NCBI GenBank assembly: GCA_010015805.1
Contig: ML978129.1
Span: forward strand, 1,426,001-1,490,000
DNA from: Rhizodiscina lignyota
Lineage: Eukaryota > Ascomycota > Dothideomycetes > Aulographales > Rhizodiscinaceae
DNA: 64,000 nt
Direction of reading: 5' to 3'
Shown here piece by piece: positions 10,819-20,644 of the stretch. Both the position numbers and the translations under genes were made by a program. Position 1 is the first letter of the stretch. Every line of letters begins with the position of its first letter. The notes beneath the pieces are model-generated. The model saw only the letters and a list, made by a program, of their open reading frames with translations, was not told the origin of the DNA and did no database searches.

Positions 10819-12705
10819 ATGGAGCAGACTAATTCTTATCTGTATCATCCGGTCCAGCCCGGCCAGCTTCGACTGTGCCGCTTTCTTCAGGATGGAGACT
10901 ACTTATCCGCAGTTCTTAAGACATTCTCAGCCGACAGGCTACTTCCCCATTACAATGCTCTTTCCTATACTTGGGCTTTGCATCGAACGAGTCCAACGAA
11001 AAGTTTGACCATCCAGATCGGAGAACAACATCTCCCAGTCCTTGATTCGTTACAGCCTTTCTTTCAGACTTTGAGGTTGAAGGGCACTTTGCTAGATGGC
11101 ACATGGTGGTGGATCGATTCAATCTGCATCGACCAAACAAATACTCGCGAGAGGGGCGAACACGTTCAGCGTATGAAGCACACCTACCAGAATGCTCACA
11201 AAGTGATCGTTTGGCTGGGCGAGCAGTCAGACGACAGTGACTATGCTATAGACTTCATCCAGTTTCTCCATAGGATGAGTCGAGCCAGTTACACTGATGG
11301 AGACATGCGCACGATTTTACAGAAGGATCAGTATCATCCAAAGTGGATCGCGCTCAGAAACTTCTTCCTTCGGAAATGGTGGACTAGAATGTGGACGATA
11401 CAAGAGTTCGTGATACCGTCAAGTATTTCATTCTGGTGTGGAATGCGAAATATCAGCAGGACCGCTGTATGTGCCGCTCTGTGGATCGCGGACAGATGTA
11501 ACTCTACTGGATTCAAAGACACCATCGCCTTTCACCATGCATGGAATCGAAGAAGGGCATGGCTACTATACAAGATTGTGCACAAGCCGGGAAAAGATCT
11601 GAGCCTATCTCTCCTAGCTTTGGCGGCATATTTTTGTAGTAACGAGGCCACAGATGACCGAGATCGGCTGTATGGTCTTAATGCGCTATCCACAGAGTAT
11701 CGTGCTCTCAACATCAATTACTCTTGGAGTGTCGACGAAGTCTACTTGCAATTTACACAATCTTTCATCACACAGCACAAGTCGCTAGATATCATAAGTT
11801 TTGCTTCCTTATTCAGCGCTTCAGCCGGCTCTTCGCTACCGTCCTGGGTCCCCGATTGGCGACAAAGGATACAGCCTCTGGTCGTTCCTTTAATGGTGAG
11901 TCAAAGTTCAGGTAACCACGTGGGAAGCCTTCGGCCGCCAGGGACCCTTGAATATGGCGACAAATCAATTCGCTACTCGGCATCTAAGACCAGGGCGGCT
12001 GTGTATGAATTCAAGGGCTCGTCACTTGTCGTTCGTGGATCCATCATTGATGTAGTCGATGGACTAGCTGGATCCCGGAATTTCGAATTCGTTCAAAGCT
12101 CGGAACCACACTCTACACAGTGCTCTGGTGCTGCATGCTCACTAACGGATATTCTTACAAGTGTGTGCAGAAGCTTGGTCCTCGATCGAAAGGATCGATA
12201 TCTGCGATATACTATGCCTACGGAACAGTTCTATTACGACTTTATATGCTTGTGTTTGCGTCTCATATCGGAATCACCACATCCCGTTCCCAAGGAGTTC
12301 CAGGAATGGTTTAAGTGGACACGACTGCTTCGCATTCACCGGAACAGCTTCGAGAACATCTTACGCGACGGTTATCAAGCCGATATTGATTTATTCCTCA
12401 ACTCCGCTCCGAATCAAGACGAATATATCCAAGACACCTTCTGTGGTCGATTCTTTGATACTGTTAAAAGAATGTCACTGCGTTTGATGACGAGCCGCAA
12501 CGGTCGTGTCGGGATGGTCCCAGAGAAAGCGGTGAAGGGAGACCTGATTTGCATCCTTTTCGGATGCAGTGTTCCTGTTTTACTGCGGAGAACTGAGCAC
12601 GAAGACCAATTCACTATCGCAGGAGAATGTTTTCTAGATGGGTGTATGGTAGGCGAAGCTTTGGGACAGAGAGACTTCTTGGAGAGGACATTTTGTATCA
12701 TATAA
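10819..12705 (+). CDS. heterokaryon incompatibility (HET) domain protein
   Basis: A single exon of 628 codons. The N-terminal quarter has the HET domain motifs in order: YNALSYTWA at about residues 52-60, then WWWIDSICIDQTNTRERGEHVQRM and the following YQNAHKVIVWLG. HET domains trigger cell death in fungi when incompatible nuclei share cytoplasm, and many are now thought to act in broader non-self sensing. The C-terminal two thirds lack a recognised repeat or STAND domain, as in many stand-alone HET proteins. The canonical SYxWG is SYTWA here. No intron is needed. Activity cannot be judged from sequence alone. Confidence 0.9.
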   Translation: MEQTNSYLYHPVQPGQLRLCRFLQDGDYLSAVLKTFSADRLLPHYNALSYTWALHRTSPTKSLTIQIGEQHLPVLDSLQPFFQTLRLKGTLLDGTWWWIDSICIDQTNTRERGEHVQRMKHTYQNAHKVIVWLGEQSDDSDYAIDFIQFLHRMSRASYTDGDMRTILQKDQYHPKWIALRNFFLRKWWTRMWTIQEFVIPSSISFWCGMRNISRTAVCAALWIADRCNSTGFKDTIAFHHAWNRRRAWLLYKIVHKPGKDLSLSLLALAAYFCSNEATDDRDRLYGLNALSTEYRALNINYSWSVDEVYLQFTQSFITQHKSLDIISFASLFSASAGSSLPSWVPDWRQRIQPLVVPLMVSQSSGNHVGSLRPPGTLEYGDKSIRYSASKTRAAVYEFKGSSLVVRGSIIDVVDGLAGSRNFEFVQSSEPHSTQCSGAACSLTDILTSVCRSLVLDRKDRYLRYTMPTEQFYYDFICLCLRLISESPHPVPKEFQEWFKWTRLLRIHRNSFENILRDGYQADIDLFLNSAPNQDEYIQDTFCGRFFDTVKRMSLRLMTSRNGRVGMVPEKAVKGDLICILFGCSVPVLLRRTEHEDQFTIAGECFLDGCMVGEALGQRDFLERTFCII

Positions 12706-13109
12706 TAGAATTAACTGAGAACTCTCTAGAGGTATGCCCACCGGAGATAATGAATAGGCGTATATCGCTGTGGATTGGCTTTGATTGCCCCAGACATGCA
12801 TTTCTTTACATTCTCTTTACAATTTTAATGTGCTGACTGATGAATTTACAGTCTTACCGTTCTTCTCAGAATCTTGTAACTGCGATGGTTTGAATGTGAA
12901 CGCTTTATGAACGGTGAACTGTTCCAGTACGCATCTGAGAAGCAGCTTGTCTTACTTGAAGCAATTAAATAGTACGCAGATTCCAAAAGTATGTGGAGGG
13001 AACCATATCCCAGACATTCGTTGCACATCTTGATCCCAAACCTCCGAGGCCCGTTTGAACATCCGCTTCACATCTTAGAAATGATTTCCAGACCAGTCAC
13101 ATTCTTTTA
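12706..13109. other. convergent intergenic spacer
   Basis: About 400 AT-rich bases lie between the HET stop and the stop of the NmrA-like gene. No gene is supported. Confidence 0.5.
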
Positions 13110-14343
13110 TCATTGCTTTCCGTTCCAGACTCTCGTGAGAAAATCCTCAACCTTGTCAAAGTTGTATTCAGGAAACAGCTGATTGAGTTCGTCCGACACA
13201 TCCCATGCACCTTTTGCGCTGCTTAACAGGATACCGATGGATACCATCTTCGCGAAATGGTCATGCTGCTCCTCAGAAATAGCTCGGTGTCGCTCTGCTA
13301 AAGCCCAAGGTGTATTCAGAGTTCCGGCCTCGAGATCCTCTAAATTGACCTTCTCAATAGTGAACGGACGACCTGCGGTATTGTCATGTAAAACGGAATT
13401 GATCTTCTACTAAGTTTAGGGGCGCTCGAAGCATACCTCGAATTTTCTCGCCGATCTTAATGACTTCGGAGAAAGTCACCCTGTTCCCCCTGATCCCACC
13501 AGTCTCGGGCCACTCGCCCTTGTAGTCAACAGCTTGAGCGACGATAGCAGCGACATCTGCTGCCGTGGTTAGAGTCATGATGGCGTCCTCATGGCCATTT
13601 ACCACGATCGCGCGACAATTGTGATAGTCGAAAACGCTTTGTAACGGATCGATATGTTTTGCCGTTTTATATGGAAAGGCAAGATAGTCCAAGAATAGCC
13701 CAGGCTGGAAAACAATGTATTCAAGAACCTATGAGTACGTTAGCGAGGGTGATGGCGTTGTCGTGATGTCTTACCTTTTCATTTCCGTTGACCTTCCTCA
13801 AATAATCCCTGGTGCTCTCTTTCCCAGCCCACCAAGGCATATTGGTCGTTCCAGCACTGTAGACTCATCAGTTCCGACCTTGCGAGGAATGCCTTACTAT
13901 TCATAATTTACCTTCCATATTCGCTTGGCGCAAAGCGTTTCACGCCAGCAGCGATTGCAGCATCGATTAAGATCTTCTGAGACATGCCTTCTGGATCCAA
14001 AAGAAGCTGAACAAAAGAGAAAAGAGTATGGATTCCTTGCAAAGCATCTACCAGATCAGGTTGGTCATTATAATTCACAACACGCCAGCGTATTCCAGCT
14101 GGGACGTCTTTTATGGAAGCCTCCTAGGCTCTGTTAAAAAGTAACGAAATGTAATGGTGGGAATGGGATGCTGACATTTCTGCTTAAGATGGTGATTTCG
14201 TGTTTGCCTGTATCGAGCAGAGCATCGATTACTTCCTGGGCAACCTCTGGGAAGATCAATTAGTACAGGAATCGGGGATTGTGACTGTCTCGGAGATGTA
14301 GTGACCCACGCCCTGAGCCGCCTGCTACGGCAATTTTCACCAT
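13110..14343 (-). CDS. NmrA-like / isoflavone-reductase-like NAD(P)-binding protein
   Basis: Six exons: 14310-14343, 14176-14246, 13912-14123, 13775-13856, 13437-13728 and 13110-13372. The five introns are 46-64 nt and all frames join, giving 317 residues. The protein begins MVKIAVAGGSGQVAQEV, a Rossmann GxxGxxG start restored only by splicing a 34-nt first exon. It continues ILSRNEAS, APSEYGSAG and VLEYIVFQPGLFLDYLAF, all typical of fungal NmrA/isoflavone reductase-type SDRs. Members are reductases or redox-sensing regulators. It is transcribed away from a Zn2Cys6 regulator across a short shared promoter, which suggests that regulator controls it. Substrate unknown. Confidence 0.88.
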
Positions 14344-14896
14344 TTTTGTTGTGTAAGAGTAATGCTGTTCGCTCGAATCCTCAATGTGGCCATTCAAAAG
14401 TGAATGAGTCCTTGAAGACATGAATCCGGACTAAAAGCATTGGAAGTATTTATGCTCGCATCTTCTCTCAGTGATGAGAAAACCGCAGAAAACCGCGGTC
14501 ATTGTCTTCACAGTGATAGTGTCTCGCAAAGCTTCGTCCACCAGGCCCGCGGCTGTGAGTTTCTCTTCTGCTATGTCATGGGAGATATGTAGCCCTTTCT
14601 CTGGCTGAGGTAGTATGTTGGGTGGGGCGTTACCTAGTTTTAGGTGGGAGGTGCCCCTGAACCGATTGATCTCCGGGTACCTTATCCTATGTACCTCTCT
14701 CGCCTCCGGGACACTAGCTCCTTCGTATCATCACTCGTCCGCCGCGGCGGACATCACTCACATATAGGAACGCGGCATTGCTCTTGCTAATCTTCCAACT
14801 CCGCCGCGGCTGTGGTAGCGATTCATACCGAAGAGGGGTAATTCCACTCTCTTCACGGTTCATCTTATCGTTCAACTAAGCGGCTTTCGGGTTACA
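14344..14896. promoter_or_regulatory. shared divergent promoter with CCGCGG palindromes
   Basis: These 553 bases separate the divergent NmrA-like and Zn2Cys6 genes. At least four CCGCGG cores occur (near 14493-14498, 14547-14552, 14742-14747 and 14804-14809). Zn2Cys6 proteins bind pairs of CGG triplets, so these are candidate sites for the adjacent regulator. This is inference from motif type and context. Confidence 0.55.
14737..14752. promoter_or_regulatory. perfect 16-bp palindrome GTCCGCCGCGGCGGAC
   Basis: The sequence equals its own reverse complement over 16 bases and holds CGG triplets on both strands, the form expected for a homodimeric Zn2Cys6 binding site. It lies 145 bases upstream of the regulator's ATG and about 394 bases upstream of the NmrA-like ATG. 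Confidence 0.55.
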
Positions 14897-16974
14897 ATGA
14901 CAGAAACAGGCGCGGACTGTGAGAGGGAAAGGCCACCCATAGCCAAGAGAAGGAAGATCCGCAAAGGCACCAAAAGCTGCTGGGAATGCAAACGGCGGAA
15001 GATCCGATGTACCTTTATCGCCTCTACTGAGTCAAGATGTGACGGCTGCAGGAGCCGTGGAACCAAATGCATTGGGCAGGAATTTCACAACGAGCCAAAG
15101 GCGGCAAAGAGCAAGGCTGACAGATTAGACCGAATGGAAGCATTGGTCGAGCAACTAGCCAAACGAGCTGATCCTGATCTGCCAGGCTTACTGTCCCATA
15201 ATGCACAAGATGCGAGGACGAATACAGTGGTAAGTATTTCTTGTAAAGGACTGCTTGTATCGATTCTAACAGTAACGGAAAGGAACGTGTCAACGGCGAT
15301 CCCTGTGTTTCCCTTATATCGAATAGTCCAATCGCTGCTACCCAACCTAATTCAGGAGTGAATATTCAGGGTAAACATAGATATGATGGAATACGTGGCG
15401 CCCTTCTTGCTGTCTGGCCTAGCCAGTGTGAGCTCGATCTCATAACGAGCATCACGGTTGGAACCTCTGTGCTCTTTCACGGCACAGTTTGCATGCCATA
15501 CTCTAGGCTCCTGAGCAAGGACATGCCATCGCCACAAGAAATGCTACAGCTACCTCCGCCGGGGTCTCATCCTGTTTTGATAGCCCGCAAGCTCTTAATG
15601 CTAGCCTCGTTTCTGCAAGGCATCCCGCCGGGAGGTATCAAAGAGCTTGGAATACTGGGCATAAAATGCCATGAAGTCATGTCTAGCATAGTCGAGACAG
15701 TGAGCCGACTGATTACTAGCCACGACAACCTCGTCGGCTCTCTCGAGGGCATCGAATGCGTCATGATCGAAAGCATGTATCATAACAACGCAGGAAACCT
15801 CCATGATGCTTGGCTTAAGAACCGTCGAGCGATGGTGAGAGCACAGATGATGGGACTTCACCTGGGTAACTCGCCGCGGCCCAATATGCTTGACGTCGAA
15901 ACACGAGAACGAATTGATCTAGAACACATGTGGTTCCGCTTGGTCATCTCAGATCGGTACCTCTCTCTAATGCTCGGCTTGCCACAAGGCTCTCAAGAGA
16001 GTCCCTTCGGAACTCCAAAAGCTCTGGAAGGCTGTGCGCCTATGGAGCGAATGGAGCGAATTGAGGCAGTCGTGGGAGGACTTATCCTTCAGCGCAATAA
16101 AGGGGACTCACACAACATTGAAGCTACACACGAGATCGACAAGCTCCTACAGGATGCTGCTGCTTCCATGCCAGCTCAATGGTGGCTAACTCCCGATATC
16201 GCGTCTATCACCAACTCTGACACAAATGCATTAAGCGAAACTATCCGCGTCATGAACCAGTTTTCGCACTATCACTTACTCGTACAGTTGTATCTGCCGT
16301 ACATCCCTCAATCCACTGCTGATCGAAAGTACGATTATGGCAAAATCACGGCGGTGAATGCTAGCCGTGAGATACTCTCGCGCTTCATGTATTTCCGTGG
16401 CTCCGATATGATCACCGCATACTGTCGAGGTATTGATTTCCTTGCACTTATTGCAAGCACGACATTATGTCTCGCCCACATCGACGCTCGCAGGCGAGAC
16501 GGAATTGGTATGGGCAACCGCGCGACCGTCTTTCAGTTTCTTGCACACCAGCGACTTGGCGATCGCGGACTGATGGAACGCATGCTCCAGAGTATGGAGA
16601 AGATGATTCAGGTCTATGGTGACACCATTGCTTGTAAGATTGCTGGCATCTTACGGCCTTTGCTAGCTATCGAGGCTGCCGCTGCCAACGGCGGCTCCTA
16701 CAGTGCTAGTGTTTCCTCCGAGCTTGGTGAGCAGGAGTTCTCATGTGGCGGCAATGCGAATGATGGGGGTGATCCGCTGCGTATCAGTATTCCCTACTTT
16801 GGCACTATCAAAATTGAGCACGGCAATGATTTCTTCAACTTCGACGACAATCCTCTCGGTGCAGATCGTCTGCTAGCACCGGAACTGGCAGCAGATGTAG
16901 ATGATTGGGCCTTACAAGGCATGGATATGGCTTCATTCAACAGTCTTATTCGAGGAGCCGGGACTTTCCCGTAA
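14897..16974 (+). CDS. Zn2Cys6 fungal-type transcription factor
   Basis: Two exons, 14897-15229 and 15283-16974, flank a 53-nt intron (GTAAGT..GAAAG) and give about 674 residues. Residues 28-58 form the binuclear zinc cluster: Cys28, 31, 38, 48, 51 and 58 with the spacing C-x2-C-x6-C-x9-C-x2-C-x6-C. It is preceded by a basic stretch (AKRRKIRKGTK) and followed by a short coiled-coil-like segment (RLDRMEALVEQLAKR). The central region with a long helical LEHMWFRLVISDRYLSLMLG segment fits the fungal-specific middle homology domain. The acceptor is chosen because the stronger-looking TAACAG would break the frame. It probably regulates the divergent NmrA-like gene; it lies 13.6 kb from the PKS locus and is not an obvious cluster regulator. 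Confidence 0.9.
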
Positions 16975-17278
16975 CAAGGGAGGAATCTCAGACGTGGAAG
17001 TTGGAATTGGGAGCTGAGGCCGATAGAGTAATATACTGTTCGTGTCAAAGACCAAGAAATCTCCTTTGATGGAGCAGTTGCTGTACTCGCTCTGTGGTTT
17101 GGTTGCAGTATAAAGTGTCGTAATAGTTCTCTAATGGCCCTCGGAGAACCAGGTCTCCCACCACTTCTGAGGCGGACTTCGAGCAAGTCCCCATCGCTGC
17201 AGTTCCTTTGTTTCGTCTGTAATTGTTTGTTTCGTCTCTTTCCACATTTCGAAGTCTATGATATTGCTGTTGGTGGCA

Positions 17279-18035
17279 TTAGCCATCTACGAGGTTTCGT
17301 GCCGTAGCAGACCGCTCGACATACCACGTTTTCGTCTCTCTGTCCCACATGATGTTTCTCAGTCCTCGATCTTCGGGCTGAATGCCAAGCTCATATATTG
17401 TCCTGTAAGACTGGTCAATATCAAGCCCGGAGCAGATCGGACTGAAGCCCGAAAGGCGTACCGAAGGATTTTGAGGAACTTCTGAACAATGTCTCTTCGT
17501 TCGTCCTCTGGTAAGCCCCAGAAATGCAGGTTAAATAGAGTATCGCCAGGTATCTTGTTCATGAGCGTGTACGTAAGGTAGCCACCGGGGAGGGGGCAAC
17601 TGTCGCTTTGAACAGCTCGTTTAAAGCCGAGCAGCTGCGGCGCATACGCGCTATTAGCACCACGGAATGTCTCAAGCGCTTTGAGCTCTAGAGCAGTCGT
17701 GGTGCTTGGACCCTCTTCTGGCTTTGGTATATCTGTCTTGGAGTTGCCAGGGATTCTAGGTTTGCTGTTGGCATTTGGCGCTGACTCTCCTGCGGGTAAA
17801 TAGAAAGGAAAGAGAAGGAAAGGCAAGAATACTGGACTTTAACCTTCATGACATATTCCTGGTCGCCAGTACTGCCTAGCCATTTGCAGGTATATAAGAT
17901 GCGAGCTTCCAGAGGCGTACCGTCGTGGCAGGCTCTGTAATCTGTGATCGGATGTACGAGTTCGTAAGAGGCGCCATCAGGGAAGTCCACTACTTTGTCA
18001 AGGAATTCTGGAGACGACAGAGTGGAGATTGCCAT
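17279..18035 (-). CDS. small protein-kinase-fold protein (putative)
   Basis: I propose three exons: about 17838-18035, 17462-17784 and 17279-17402, giving roughly 214 residues. The start MAISTLSSPEFLDKV and the segments TALELKALETF, LPGGYLTYTLMNKIPGD and EDERRDIVQKFLKIL are typical of fungal kinase-like proteins related to aminoglycoside phosphotransferases. Splicing a 59-nt intron (GTACGC..TTACAG) at 17403-17461 restores RTIYELGIQPEDRGLRNIMW, matching the catalytic-loop region (D..LRNI.WD) of that group. Without it, the frame ends before that motif. The first intron boundaries (donor GTC or GTT, acceptor GGAG) are weak and uncertain. After WDRETKTWYVE the usual DFE metal-binding motif is missing, so the protein may be inactive or the 3' end mis-modelled. 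Confidence 0.5.
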
Positions 18036-18490
18036 TATAAAAGGGGTATAGTTAGAATAGAATAAGCATTGACAGAAGATAGACCGGAACGAGATATATA
18101 TTTTGAAGACAACTGATATTGTATAGCTCGAGGGATGCGTTGTCGTTAAGCGAGCCTTTCCCGTCTAGTCCTGGTATGGTTAGCGCATCCCAAAATGGTA
18201 GCTATCCACCACGAATCAAAATATCCACATTTCGCCATCCGACTTTTCTTCCCACAGACGACACCCAAAACACTGGACCAAACCAACGTGTTGATTCAGC
18301 CTCCTGACACTTTCTTGCTATCTTACATAACGATCAGCTGTGTTTTGTTCTCCGCAGATCACAAGCACCGCATACACACGACTGGCAGAGCGGCTCCACA
18401 CCTGAGAGCGCGTCAACAGACAGCAAACCGAACCCATCTCCCTCAGTCCGCACGTATTATCAAACTCTCTCACTACTCTTTACGAACACT
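18036..18490. promoter_or_regulatory. divergent promoter region
   Basis: About 455 bases lie between the divergent starts of the kinase-fold gene and the nuclear-type protein. A long open frame crosses it on the plus strand but has no protein character and ends inside the next gene's intron. No defined site was recognised. Confidence 0.4.
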
Positions 18491-19645
18491 ATGGCGCAAT
18501 CTCAGCCATCGATCGGCTCCTCCAGCAAGCAGTATGTATTTATTGCAGGTCCTTCCCTCCCCGAAATCGGCTTTTCGCCTTCGCGAATCCGACAAAAAAC
18601 AAAAAGCTCCTTCGAGCTTCTCGCTCAAAAGAAACCAAATTCCCCTTTCTGTCTCTCTGCGGACATGGTATGCCATTCGCTCTTTTTTGAATATACTAAA
18701 ATCTATTCCAGACAGGTGTCAGAACGCAAGCCAGTAGACCTTGCCGACACGTCTAAACTGGCGAGGAAAATGAAAACGTGGGAGCTCGTCAGCTTCAATT
18801 CCCCACAGCTCAGCATTGACGACGGTGACCTCTTCCTTTCGACGTCGTACGACCCCAAAGTCCTCCGGCTTGTCCGACTCGAGCACCAAATCTCCACCCG
18901 GGAGGACAAAGCGGTCATGCTCGGGAGGATGAAGTACCTGTGGCAAGACGGAGAGAGCACCGTGCGGGTGTCAAACCAGATCAAGGATGGCGAGCACTGG
19001 GCCGAGCTCGTCTTCCCGGCTACATGGAGCATGCACGCCTTTCTCAAGCATTTGCATAAGTCGAAGAAACGCTTCACGTACATGGTCTGGGGGACGACAG
19101 ATAAGGCTAGCGCCGCATCAAAGGCGGCTAGCGCAAGGCCAAGATCGACTAGAGCAAAACCAAAGCCGGCCGCGACCGGGTCCGAAGTGATTAGCGTCAG
19201 CCACCCGCCGGCAGACGCTAGCCGCTTCGGACGAGGGTTGAAGAGGAAGAGAGTGGAAGTGGAAGAGCAACAGGAAGAGGAGGAGAAGGAAGAGGAAGAG
19301 GGAGAGCCTGCACCAAAGGCGGCTAGGGGCAAGACTAGCGCCAAGAGGCGGAGGTTCGAGGCGGACGAGACACCCTGCTTGCAGGGTGTGAAGGGGGTGA
19401 AGCTCGGTGAGAAGATCACGGAGGTGGTGAGGGTGGTCCTCCTCCAAGGAGGCAACAAGCCGATGCCGCTCTTGGGCATCCGCACCGCGATTGTGTCCAA
19501 GTACCCGCAGCTCCCAGAGCAGTGTGGTACTTGGGCCAATCAGGTCAAAAACGTGGTGCGGTTTGCTCCCTTCGAGCGGCAGAAACTTTCCTCCAAGGAG
19601 GGGGCCCGCCTGAATGTGTACGGCTACTTGGTAGCTAAGGATTAG
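18491..19645 (+). CDS. hypothetical basic/acidic nuclear-type protein
   Basis: I favour two exons, 18491-18531 and 18712-19645 (324 residues). The intron has a GTATGT donor, an ATACTAAA branch site and a TTCCAG acceptor. The intron region also happens to be open in frame, so an unspliced 384-residue product is possible. The protein has no domain I recognise. It has a moderately conserved-looking N-terminal half (MKTWELVSFNSPQLSIDDGDLF onward), then basic KRKRVEVEE, an acidic run of Glu around 19255-19305, a second basic KRRRFE (together a bipartite nuclear signal), and a C-terminal segment resembling a small winged-helix-like fold (LGIRTAIVSKYPQLPEQCGTW). A nuclear or chromatin role is a guess from composition. 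Confidence 0.65.
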   Translation: MAQSQPSIGSSSKQYVFIAGPSLPEIGFSPSRIRQKTKSSFELLAQKKPNSPFCLSADMVCHSLFFEYTKIYSRQVSERKPVDLADTSKLARKMKTWELVSFNSPQLSIDDGDLFLSTSYDPKVLRLVRLEHQISTREDKAVMLGRMKYLWQDGESTVRVSNQIKDGEHWAELVFPATWSMHAFLKHLHKSKKRFTYMVWGTTDKASAASKAASARPRSTRAKPKPAATGSEVISVSHPPADASRFGRGLKRKRVEVEEQQEEEEKEEEEGEPAPKAARGKTSAKRRRFEADETPCLQGVKGVKLGEKITEVVRVVLLQGGNKPMPLLGIRTAIVSKYPQLPEQCGTWANQVKNVVRFAPFERQKLSSKEGARLNVYGYLVAKD

Positions 19646-20090
19646 CTGCCTAGATACTGCAGGGAGACCACTGCTTGGTTACCAGGTAGTCGTACATGTT
19701 CTGCATAGATAGAGCAGGGAGAGAGGGTGAGGGGGGGATGAAAACGGAATGCAACTTTCTTCTATGGCGCCACCAAGTCAGCCCAGGACGTATTCGTTTC
19801 CAAACTGTGACTTAAAACACGTGCACAGAGGCTACAGAGAGAGCACTCTAAAATTTGAACTGTAAACAAGCATCACGTAAGCAAGCCAGAGGAGCGTACT
19901 CAACTGTAGCTCTGTAACTTGGGTGTTTTGCTGTTCCAATGGTGGCGACTATCCATGTACTCTATTCACTCAAGTCTGGTATATCACATACTAAGTGCTC
20001 AGACAGGCGTGATGTCGGATGAGACCATGGCATTGGGGGATACTACGCTGCAGTAACCAATACAAACATTCAATCAGTAAAACCAAAATA
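19646..20090. other. intergenic, no supported gene
   Basis: About 450 bases lie after the hypothetical nuclear gene. No coding frame is convincing on either strand; the tail merges into the tandem repeat that follows. Confidence 0.5.
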
Positions 20091-20490
20091 GAGCTGTAAA
20101 GGAGAGAAGGAAAGGCCGAAATACGGTATTCCCTCACCCAATATAGAACTAGACAGTAAGGATACCAAGGCAGCGGAGACTTCTTCCTCTACTCGAATTG
20201 GAGCTAAACATTAAGGTGGCAAAAGCAGCAGGATAGTCGTGCCCTGAATAAGGTGAAACTGAACAATAAAGAGGGTAAGGTGGAAGAATGGTGTTGTTCT
20301 GGCCAAGATGAAGCTGAACAATATGACAACCAAAGCAGCAGAATGGCCTTGCTCTGACCAAGGTGAAGCTGGATGATATGGCAATCAAGGCAGAAGAATG
20401 TTCTTACGCTGCTTGACATGGAGTTGAACAGTAAAAAAGTCAAGGCAGAAGGAAAGATTTATTCTGTTTGAACTGTGATCGAACTACAGG
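20091..20490. repeat. degenerate 55-bp minisatellite, about 7 units
   Basis: A diverged tandem repeat with an exact 55-bp period. The GAACAAT-like word recurs at 20151, 20206, 20261, 20316, 20371, 20426 and 20481, and a second marker (AGAATGG-like) recurs at 20120, 20175, 20230, 20285, 20340, 20395 and 20450. Units differ by many substitutions but no net length change. The period is not a multiple of three, and the minus-strand open frames across it are by-products of the repeat. Confidence 0.85.
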
Positions 20491-20644
20491 AAGTCCTGCT
20501 GCAAAGGGAAGCTTTTCCTGAACTTGAACCATTGCCGAGCAATACGCAGAGGAAGAACAGACACCTCCTTAATCACGGCCCTCTGACTTCACCGCATAGG
20601 CATTAAGATCGTTACGGACATCAGCGCCATTACGTACCTCACTC

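Noticed and set aside
18150-18200. Short stretch resembling the 5' half of a tRNA (CTGGTATGGTTAGCGCATC)
   Set aside because: No matching 3' half or T-arm follows within 90 bases.
18195-18737. 180-codon plus-strand open frame before the nuclear-type gene
   Set aside because: It overlaps the promoter and intron of the better-supported gene in another frame and has no protein character.
20149-20443. Two 79-codon minus-strand open frames
   Set aside because: They are produced by the 55-bp repeat and have no independent coding signal.
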